Of a DNA stretch of 64,000 bases, positions 14,834 through 27,100 are shown piece by piece. Source of the DNA: Microglena sp. YARC (taxonomy: Eukaryota > Chlorophyta > Chlorophyceae > Chlamydomonadales > Chlamydomonadaceae); contig CM039464.1 in assembly GCA_022414725.1 (NCBI GenBank), forward strand, positions 32,204,465 through 32,268,464, written 5' to 3'. The position numbers and the translations under genes are program-made. The notes beneath the pieces are model-generated. The model did no database searches and was not told the origin of the DNA. It was given only the letters and a program-made list of their open reading frames with translations. Position 1 is the stretch's first letter, and each line of letters begins with the position of its first letter.

Positions 14834-17800
14834 GGGGGGGATGCGTGTACTACCCACACCACTACCCATCCCACCCACACCACGCCACTACCCACACCAA
14901 TCAACAACTCACTCCACTACTCACAACCCATCCCACCCCCACTCCCCACTCCCCACTACCTACCCACTCCACACACCCTCTCCACTCTCCACCCCCACTC
15001 CACCCCCACTCCCCACACCACCCCACTCCAATATTTGACCCCTCTCCCACACAACTATACTCCCCACACCACTCCCCACCCCCACTCCCCACACCACTTC
15101 ACTCCCCACTCCACTCCCCGCCCCCTATCCCCACAACACCCCACTCATCACCCCACTCGGTGTTGCATGCACAGCTCTGAAGGGAAGCGGGGCAGCCCAT
15201 GCAGAGGAGGTGGTTGAGGAAGAGGTTACTGCACTGGGAACCGTAGTGGGAAAGAAGAGCACCAGTCTGGGCTTCACCCCCTTCCACCTGGCCTTCCGGA
15301 ACATCAAGTATTCTGTTCCCAAGCCTGGAAATACAGTGAGTACTGTGTTCAAATTCAATTTCAAATCAATTTCAAATAAAGTACTATGTTCCCAAGCCTG
15401 GAAACTCAGTGAGTACTATGTTCAAATTCAAATTCAAATCAAGTACTATGTTCCCAAATCAACTTCAAATCAAGTACTATGTTCCCAAATCAAATTCAAA
15501 TCAAGTACTATGTTCCCAAGCCTGGAAACACAGTGAGTACTATGTTCAAATTCAAATTCAAATCAAGTACTATGTTCCCAAATCAAATTCAAATCAAGTA
15601 CTATGTTCCCAAATCAAATTCAAATCAAGTACTATGTTCCCAAATCAACCTCAAATCAAGTACTATGTTCCCAAGCCTGGAAACACAGTGAGTACTATGT
15701 TCAAATTCAAATTCAAATCAAGTACTATGTTCCCAAATCAAATTCAAATCAAGTACTTTGTTCCCAAATCAACTTCAAATCAAGTACTATGTTCCCAAGC
15801 CTGGAAATAAAGTGAGTGATACAGTAAATTTATGTTAGTTATACTGGGTTATAATAAATACGAATAATATTAATACTACAGGCCACTTTTGTCTCAACAA
15901 AGCGTAGCCATCCCGTCAAATGCTAATCCCCCCAGACACTCCTGTATGTCCGAGCTCAGACGCAACCACCTTGGGCCCAGCATGCACACACACACACCAC
16001 ACACACACACCTCCCCCCACCCCCCACACACACCTCCCCCCCACCCCCCCCACACACACACCACACAAACACACCACCCCCCATATGTCCGAGCTCAGGC
16101 ACACCCACAGTAACATTCCCCAGTGCAAGCGAACGGTATGGTTCCTTCAACTGCATGGCAAGGAGTAACAATTTTCAAAATGTCACCATGTATGTAAAGG
16201 GATTGGCTTTCTTTCTTTCAGGGCATCAGCGTTGTCTTCTCACCCAGCCCACACACCACATACATACCCTACCCTACTGTAACCACAAACCCACCATGTG
16301 TGTAGAGTGAGGAGCTTACCCTCCATCAGGGCATCAACGTTGCCTTCTCACACAGACCATACACCATATACATACCCTACCCTACTGTAACCACATACCC
16401 ACCATATGTGTAGAGTGAGGAGCTTACCCTCAATCAGGGCATCAACGTTGCCTTCTCACACAGCCCGCACACTACATACCTACCCTACCCTACTGTAACC
16501 ACATACCCACCATGTATGTAGAGTGAGGAGCTTACCCTCCATCAGGGCATCAACGTTGCCTTCTCACACAGCCCGCACACTACATACATACCCTACCCTA
16601 CTGTAACCACATACCCACCATGTATGTAGAGTGAGGAGCTTACCCTCCATCAGGGCATCAATGTTGTCTTCTCACACAGCCCGCACACTACATACATACC
16701 CTACCCTACTGTAACAACATACCCACCATGTATGTAGAGTGAGGAGCTTACCCTCCATCAGGGCATCAATGTTGTCTTCTCACACAGCCCGCACACTACA
16801 TACATACCCTACCCTACTGTAACAACATACCCACCTTGTATGTAGAGTGAGGAGCTTACCCTCCATCAGGGCATCAACGTTGCCTTCTCACGCAGCCCAC
16901 ACACCACATACATACCCTACCCTACTGTAACAACATACCCACCACCATATATGTAGAGTGAGGAGCTCCATCTCCTGAAGGGCATCAGCGGTGTCTTCGC
17001 CCCCGGAAGGTTGACAGCGCTCATGGGAGCTAGTGGAGCCGGCAAGACCACTCTCATGGATGTGCTTGCGGGACGCAAGACAGGTACGTCAACATAAGCA
17101 TTGGTCGGGGCTTTATTGCTCACACACTCACACACTCAAACACACACACTAGGAGGTTGACAGCACTCATGGAAGCTATGTCAGCACTCACAGCAAGAGA
17201 AACTAAATAACTAAATAACAAAATATCTAACTAAATAACTAACTAAAGTGCCAGCAAGCAAGAGAAACTAAATAACTAAATAACAAAATATATAACTAAA
17301 TAACTAACTAAAGTGCCAGCAAGCAAGAGAAACTAACCAACTAAATAAATACACAGACTAGAAGCTGTTGGCAGTAGCGGAAAAGAAAAGCCAAGCATGA
17401 AAACAGTAGAAAAGAAAAGCCAAGCATAAAAACAGTAGAAAAGATAAGCCAAGCATAAAAACAGTAGAAAAGATAAGCATAGCATAAAAACAGTAGAAAA
17501 TAAAAGAATATTAACCAATCAAGCGCAGGCTGGTTGGTTCAGTAGAATCCATCAACCTGACATGTCTGCGGTTCGAGCCCATGCCTCAAATATTGCTCCT
17601 TATGGCGTGAAGCCACTGCTCATAGCGGAAAAATAAATCTTTGACTGTGTTCTTCGTGTTGTAGGTGGACAAGAGCTTGAACTTGAACTTGAACTTGGTA
17701 ACTTGACCTCAGGCAGCAATTTGGCAGCTCCCCATCTTTGTGTCCTGGTGGCATTGTAAATGATATGCTCCTTCACACCCACACCAAACCCACCCACACC

Positions 17801-19602
17801 CACACTTTCACCCTCACCTCCGCACACACACACACACACACAGGATAGCGAAGATGATATATTCCTTCACACACACACAGACACACACCCACACACACAT
17901 GACCCAGCCCAGACCAAACCAATTACACAACTACCTTGTCTTCTTTTCCTAATAGGTGGGCGAGAGGAAGGTACAATGACGCTGAACGGATACCCGAAGG
18001 TTCAGAAGACCTTTGCACGCGTCATGGGCTATGTGGAGCAGTTTGACATCCATAGCTCGCAGGTGATTGACCACTTTGTTTTTGCGGCGCGTTGCACATT
18101 GAGCGACTCGTGTGATCCCAGTGTGACTTGCGGCCCCCGGAAAAGCGCGGAGCCGGGGGCCCGGGCCCCGCGGGGGCTTCCGTGTGGTGGTAGTTGGTGT
18201 GTGGTTGGCCGCGGAGCCGCGGCCCCCGGAAAACGCGGAGCCAGGAGCTTCGGTGGTGCATTTCTGGCTAGTTTGGCATGTCCATTTCATAATGACTAAG
18301 TATTGCAGCAGATGCGCCTGCATGGCGCAGGACATTGAGCTGCACTCTTTCATTTTTGGGCTACTCATGGCAGCTTCCCGCCAGCTCCATTAGCCAGCCA
18401 CTGTGGCAAGCTCAAAGCTTTCAGCACACCACCAACATCATCTGACCACCACCAACCACCACCCGACTGCACACCACCACCATCATCTGACCACCACCAA
18501 CAACCAACCGCCAACCACCACCTAAATGCACACCATCACCATCATCTGACCACCACCAACATCTAACCGCCAACCACCACCTAAATGCACACCATCACCA
18601 TCATCTGACCACCACCAACACCCAACCACCAACCACCACCTAAATGCACACCATCACCATCATCTGACCACCACCAACATCTAACCGCCAACCACCACCT
18701 AAATGCTCACCACCACCATCATCTGACCACCACCAACAACCAACCGCCAACCATCACCTACTGCACACCACCAACACCATCGGACCACCACCTCCACCGG
18801 ACTGCACACCACCAAGATGATCCCCTTCTCTTTGACCTCACCTCCCAGGCTACTGTCCATGAGGCTTTGATGTTCAGCGGCAAGATGCTGCACCAGCACC
18901 ACCCAACTGCACACCACCACCAACACCCTACCACACATCACCCCCACCAACACCACCAACACCACCAACACCACCACCACCAACAGGCTACTGTCCATGA
19001 GGCTTTGATGTTCAGCGGCAAGATGCTGCACCAGCACCACCCAACTGCACACCACCACCAACACCCTACCACACATCACCCCCACCAACACCACCAACAC
19101 CACCAACACCACCAACACCAACAGGCTACTGTCCATGAGGCTTTGATGTTCAGCGGCAAGATGCTGCACCAGCACCACCCAACTGCACACCACCACCAAC
19201 ACCCTACCACACATCACCCCCACCAACACCACCAACACCACCAACACCAACAGGCTACTGTCCATGAGGCTTTGATGTTCAGCGGAAAGATGCGACTCCC
19301 CAACGATACTGCGCATGAGGTGTCTACCGACTTCATTAATGAGGTAGGTGTCTATTGTCGCTGTGATTGTTTGACACACGCACACACACAAAAATTAATG
19401 AGGTAAAAAAATTACTGAGGTTAAAAATTAATGATGTAGGTGTCTATTGTCGCTGTGATTGTTTGACACACGCGCACACACAAAAATTAATGAGGTACAA
19501 AAATTAATGAGTTTAAAAATTAATGAGGTTAAAAATTAATGAGGTAGGTGTCTATTGTCGCTGTGATTGTTTGACACACACGCACACACATACACACACA
19601 CA

Positions 19603-19657
<55 letters not shown>

Positions 19658-20416
19658 GGTGTTTTAGGTGGCTGTGTTGTTGCTCTGCGCGGTCAGACGG
19701 ATGGTTGGATGGTCGGACGGACAAATGGGTAAACATGGGGGCTCCCGCCCCCTTGAAGAGGGGGCTGCGTCAAAAACTGCTGTGCGCTCACACGTCATGA
19801 AGTTGGTGTTACTGGGGAGCTTGGCCAACGCGATCATCGGTATCCAAAGATCATGTCATCAATTTTATATAAATCGACTTCAACCTGCTTCTTATGGTTC
19901 CGACTTACGCAGTGGTGTCCTCGACGTCCTGAGAGTGGCACATGACTCGGATGTAACAATTTCAATTTCAATTTTATATAAAATCGACTGTATTAATCGA
20001 TTAATTCATTATAATTGAATCCCTTTAATCCAGGTCATGGAGTTGGTGGAACTCGGGAGCTTGGCCAATGCGATCATTGGTATCCCTGGTGTGAGCGGAC
20101 TCTCTGTAGAGCAGCGCAAGCGCCTCACTATTGCGGTGGAGCTGGTTGCCAACCCGTCAGTGGTTTTCATGGATGAGCCCACGTCCGGTATGTCGATGGT
20201 GGTAGTGGTGTGGGTGTGGGTGGTGGGTGTGGGTGTTGGGTGGTGGGTTGTGGGTGGTGGGTGTCGATGGTGGTAGTGGTGTGTGTGGTGGTGGTGTGGG
20301 TGTGGGTGGGTGGCAGTGGTGTGTGTGTGGAGGGGTTCAAGGACAAGCCCACGTCCGGTATGTCGATGGTGGTAGAGGTGTGTGTGATATTGGTGTGTGG
20401 GGGGGTGAGGGGCAGT

Positions 20417-20470
<54 letters not shown>

Positions 20471-20811
20471 GGGGGGTATGGACGAGGCCACGTCGGTATG
20501 TCGATGGTGGTAGTGGTGTGTGTGTGGGGGGGGGGCAGTGGTGTGTGTGTGTTTGGGGGGGGGTTCATGGACGAGCCCACGTCCGGTATGTTGATGTGCT
20601 CACTATTTTTTTTTGGGCTACGTGTAGCAGCTTCTAGGCAGCTCTGCTTGTACTACTCCACAACTACCATGCCTGCTTGTACTGCTCCACAACTACCATG
20701 CCTGCTTGTACTGCTCCATACATCCTGTGCCTGCCTGTACATGACGCTGTCATAAATAGACTTAAGTTGACCCAAGTCAGACCCTCACCACCACCACACA
20801 CACATACCCCC

Positions 20812-20896
<85 letters not shown>

Positions 20897-20963
20897 CACC
20901 ACCACCACCAGACCCCCCCCCCCCCACACACACACACACACACTCACCACCACCACCACCAGA

Positions 20964-21018
<55 letters not shown>

Positions 21019-21069
21019 CACACACACACACACACACTCACCACCACCACCACCACCACCAGACCCCCC

Positions 21070-21100
<31 letters not shown>

Positions 21101-22256
21101 ACCACACACACACACCACCACACACCACCACGCATGTTTTGCCAACATATAAGCGTAGTAAAGTGCGGTACAAAGTCATAAATAGGCTTTAGTTAACCTA
21201 ATTCAGACCTTCTCCACAACATGCCGAGAGGTTGTTGCGCAGCTTGAGGCGGGAGTCTGAGCGGAACGTTACCTAGTGCAGATTTTGGTGGTAGTAGCAA
21301 ATATTCAAATAAGAACTTTGAAGACTGAAGTTATACCTCCCATTTTGCACCACATCAACATGACCACATCAACATGACAACAAATGAGGCGTTAAATTGT
21401 CACGTCAACCTTGCTTTATAATCCATAATATTTATGTGAGTTACATTTCCATCAGGTAAAATTGCATACCCATACACACTCAATCTTCCTCCCCCACTCC
21501 GCACCGTCACACTCACTCCACAACATCGGGAGGGGGTTTCCAACTATCCTCAAAATAGCAGGGTGCAAACTATAACGCACCAATTCACCCATGCCTGCCT
21601 GTGTTGTGCAGGCTTTGATGCTTTTGCTGCTTCCATTGTGATGCCCCCTGACCAAAACAAACACCATCATTATCAGATCCTACCTGCTTGTGTTGTGCAG
21701 GCTTGGACGCTCGTGCTGCTTCCATTGTGATGCCCCCCGAACTAAGAAATCACCATCATTATCAGATCCTACCTGCTTGTGTTGTGCAGGCTTTGATGCT
21801 CGTGCTGCTTCCATTGTGATGCCCCCCGAACTAAGAAATCACCATCATTATCAGATCCTACCTGCCTGTGTTGTGCAGGCTTAGATGCTCGTGCTGCTTC
21901 CATTGTGATGCTCCCTGACAAAAAAAATCATCATCGTTATCAGATCCTGCCTGCTTGTGTTGTGCAGGCTTGGACGCTCGTGCTGCTTCCATTGTGATGC
22001 GTGCGGTGAGAAACACGGTGAACACCGGGCGTACTGTTGTCTGCACCATCCATCAGCCCAGCCTGGAGATCTTCCAAGCCTTCGACGAGCTTTTACTGCT
22101 CAAGCGTGGGGGCGAAACCATTTTCTTTGGTGATATGGGTGTTGACCAGTGCCATCTCATCCAACACTTCGAGAGCGTTCCTGGAGTGCAGAAGTAAGTT
22201 CTCAGACTGCATCCTAGGAAGTTTTTTCTCCCCCTGAGACCCCCCCCTCCCCCCCC

Positions 22257-22329
<73 letters not shown>

Positions 22330-22441
22330 AACCTAGTTTCAAGGAGGTTAACAACCCAGCCAACTGGATGCTCTAAGTAAGCGCATGTGATATTATATTC
22401 CCATTCCCTAGCCATTGCTGATTTATCTCTCTCATTCTCTC

Positions 22442-22534
<93 letters not shown>

Positions 22535-23450
22535 CCTCTCACTCTCTCACTTACTCACTCTCTCGCTCTCTGCAAACACAGTTTCAAGGAGGGTAACAAC
22601 CCAGCCAACTGGATGCTGGAAGTCAGCGCCGCTGATGCAGAGTTCGAACTGGGTGCAGACTTCGCCGCCTTTTACCAGCAGAGTCCCCTGAATGAGAAAG
22701 TGGAGAAGCAACTGGATGCTGTGTCTAAGCCTGTTGAGGGCACCGGTGATCTACATTTCGACACGGACTTCTCGGTATCCTTCTACACTCAGTTGTGGTG
22801 AGATCTGTTTGCACCCAGGGGGGGGGGCGAGATAATGTGGTGGGGTGGGGGTGGGTGACCATTTTTCTAAATGTGTTTGTACTTATGACACCGGTGATCT
22901 GCATTTCGACAACAACTTATCGGTTTCCTTCTACACTCAGTTGTGGTGAGATCTGTTTGCACCCAGGGGGGGGTAGTGGTGTGTGGTTGGGTGGTGTTGG
23001 TGGGTGGTTGGTGTTCGTGGTTGGCATTCGGGTGGTGTTGGTGTGCTGAAAGCTTTAGGATTGGCCCAGTGGCTGGCTAATGGAGCTGACTGGAAGCTGC
23101 GATGTGTAGCCCAACAAATAACCGCTATATGTAATGCTTGTCTGCTTCTGCCACGCAGATCTTCTTGACTCTTTGTTGCGATGCTAAACTGCAATTATAG
23201 TAATGAACTGCAGTCATCATAACCAAATCTGTCATGAATGCTTAATTGTTTTTTAATATATGTGTTATTTCGTCCACATGCTTTTGCAGGGTTCTGTTCC
23301 CCCATCATAGTTTACCTTCATCCACCAAATCACAAATCCACCAGACCCATACCCATACCCATACCAATACCCATAACCATAACCATACCTATACCCATAA
23401 CCATACCCATACCCATACCTATACCCATAACCATACCCATACCCATACCT

Positions 23451-23482
<32 letters not shown>

Positions 23483-23540
23483 GCCTATACCCATAACCAT
23501 ACCCATACCCATACCTATACCCATACCCATACCCATACCT

Positions 23541-23571
<31 letters not shown>

Positions 23572-24147
23572 ACCACCCTGCAGGCTCCTGCTGCAGAGGA
23601 ACATGACAACTTACTGGCTCTCACCCAACTAACATACCCAACCACCCTACCCATGCAGGCTCCTGTTGCAGAGGAACATGACAACGTACTGGCGCTCACC
23701 CAACTACAACTTTGTCCGCATGATGTTCACCATCTTCACAGCCTTGGTGTTTGGCTCCCTGTACTGGGATACTGGTTCAACTAGGTGAGTTGGATTAAAT
23801 AGTTGGCAGAGCCCCCCTCCCATGTGTGCAGCATACACACGCACACACACATACTGCCCCCCAACACACACACACACGCCCCCCCACAGACTACCCCCCC
23901 CCCACACACACACACACACCCACACACACACACTACCCCACAGACGCTCACTACCCCCCCACCACCACCACCACCACCACCACCACCACACACACACACT
24001 CACTACTCCCACACCCACCCATGCATGCAGAACGGAGGTCACTGATGTCATGAACATCATGGGCAGCCTCTTTGGTTCCACCACCTCCATCACTTTAAGA
24101 TTGGCAATACATCTGACAACTTTGTGTATGCCCCCCCCCCCCCCCCC

Positions 24148-24197
<50 letters not shown>

Positions 24198-27100
24198 ATA
24201 CACACACACATGCACACACACTCCCCCCCCCCACACACATACACACTACACCACCCATGTGTGCAGAACGGAAGTCACTGATGTCATGAACATCATGGGA
24301 TGCCTCTATGGTTCCACCACCTTCATCGCCATCGCCAATGCCATTATTGTGCTACCCGTGGTTCACAACGAGCGCGTGGTATTCTACAGAGAAAAAGCCT
24401 CGGGCATGTACTCGCCTGCTCCTTTTGCTACTGCCCAGGTGTGGTTACAAAACAATTTTTTTGCTGCCATACAATAAGTAAAAACAATGGTTAAATTCTT
24501 GAAGGTTCAGGTAAATTAAATCGATTAAATTCTTAATGGTTAGTTAAATTTAATTGGTTTAACTTGTCTAAGGTCTGGGAAGCTCTGAACACCTATTCTG
24601 CTGGTTTTGTTTTGTGTGCTATGGGCAGCATCTTATAGGCAGCTCCCCTGGCTGGCTAATCAGCCTAATATAAAGCAACCTAGTGCACCTCAGAGCTGAC
24701 GTGATCAGCTTTCTAGCGCTGCTGTATTTTGGAGGCTGAGCCCAGTGGCTGGCTCAGGGAGCTGTCTAGAAGCTGCTGCTAGTAGCTGAAAAGAAAAACA
24801 GTGCCTATGTTGCTGTTTTGCTTTATGGATGTCACAGTCCAGAGGTAGGCCAAATAGGCTCAAGAAACTTGCCTAACCGTGATAGGAAGGGCTTGAAAAG
24901 AAAAAGGATTCATGAACTAAAATAATAATTTTACCGATGGGGGCCCTTATTTCGTTCTACAGTGATCATTAAGAGGCCCAACTGCTTTGGTCCATGACAT
25001 ATACAGCCTGGGTGAATTTAAGACCCATTCAGATCTGCGACCCCTTGTATTTACCTGTACACCACATGCATCAGACCCTTGTACACCACATGCAGCACCA
25101 CAATGTACACCATTGTACACCACATGCAGCACCGCATTGTGCCTCTCAGATAATGTCCCAGAAGACCAGACTCCCATTCCTAAAGAATTGATGAAGACAT
25201 TGTGTACGTTCCTCACACAATATCCCTCTCACACAATGTTCCCCTCACACATTCTTCTCCTAGCAGGGTATTGTTGAGATTCCTTACCTCGTGGTGCAAG
25301 CGTTTGTGTACGTTCCTCTCACACAATGTCCCTCTCACACATTATTTTCCTTGCAGGGTATTGTTGAGATTCCATACCTCGTGGTGCAAGCGTTTGTGTA
25401 CGTCTTTATTGTCTACTGGATGGTTGGCTTCGAGGCAGATGTCGAAAAGTTCTTTTGGTTCTTGCTCTTCAATTGGCTCAACCTCACATGCGTCACCTAC
25501 TTTGGCATCATGGCGATCAACCTCACTCCTTCGGTCGAGTTGGGAACCGTCTTCGTCGCGTTTTTCTACACGCTGTGGAACTTGACTTGCGGTTTCGTGG
25601 CCCCCAAACCTGTAAGTGTTTACTTGTAACTGGGCAGGTGGGTGTGTGGGTATTTGTGTGGTGGTAAGGACGGGCAGGGTTGGAGCAGTCTTGACTTGCG
25701 CTTTCATGTCTCCCAAACCTATAAGTTGCACGTCTTGGGGACGCACAGAATACCTTCACAAACACGTTTTAGTGTGCGACGCATCAAAAATTGAGCGAGT
25801 CAAGGGAGACTTCTGAACATCACGAACAAACAATTAAAAAAAATGTTGGGTTCATACCCGCTTCTGACAAGAAGTTGCACGCCTTGTTGCTTCAATTTAG
25901 ACGTTGGTCATAAGTCCCCCTTGACCCTTGGTCAAGAAGGTTTCATTGGTGGGTGGTTGTGTGGGTATTTTGTGGTCTGAAGGACGGGCAGGGATGGGCC
26001 AGTCTTGGTTGTGCTTTTCTTTTGCAGTAGAACTTGACTTGCGGTTTCGTGTCTCATGGACCTGTACGTTACTAAGCTACACGCCTTGTTACTTCAAGGT
26101 AGCCATTGTGCATAAGTCCCCCTTGACTCTGTCAAGCAGTGATCACATTTGGACTCCAGTAGGGCACCAGGAAAATGTACCCCCCCCCCCCCCCCCCCCC
26201 CCCCCGCACCCACCCACCCATCGATGCCACCCCAACTATCCACCCACATCATAATTATCATCATCATAACCAGCATCAGCAGCACCACCACCACCATCGT
26301 CATCATCATCATCATCCAACATGAGTGAAGGGCCTCCAAGCTCACACGGAATACCTTCACAAACACGTTTTAGTGTGCGACGTGTCATAAATTGAGCGAG
26401 TCAAGGGAGACTTCTGAACATCATGAACAAAAAATAAAAGAAAAAAAACATGTTGGGTTCATACCCCCGTCCCTCGTCTGACACATCATGCTGCTTAAAC
26501 TTGAACTTGGTTACTGCTTTTGTTTTAAGCACAGAGTCTCATACACCCTCGCTGTGACAAGTAGACTTCAACATGTAATGCAATGCAATGTAATGTAATG
26601 TAGTGGCTCCAGCCTTTAAAACTGCTCGCCGTCTTCTTCAGTACCATCATAAATGGGAACCACAGCATTCTAATCAAAATATGCTTCATCCAATCTCCTG
26701 ATGTAATCATTGATAAACGATGGCTCTCGTGCTACATTCTTAATCTCTTGCTAAATAAAAATAAACTGCGTTACAATGCAGAAAATTCCTGGATGGTGGA
26801 TCTGGCTGTACTGGGGTAACCCCCTCTCGTACGTCTTGAATGGTCTCACCACATCCCAAGTAAGTTCAGGCCTGTGACTATGTTCTGTCCTCGGGAGTGT
26901 GGTGTACAGTGCCGTGTGGTGTGTGGTGTACAGTGTTTTTGGAGTGGGGTGGTGTGTGTGTGGGGTGGGGGGTGGGGGGGGGGGGAGTAAGGCAGATTAC
27001 AAAACCTTCCGGCATAGGTATATGAAAAAAACCTTCCTCGCGCCCCCTGCTAGGACTTCACTTTTCTTTTTTTTCACTTTTTTTTGCTTCTACCTTCTAT

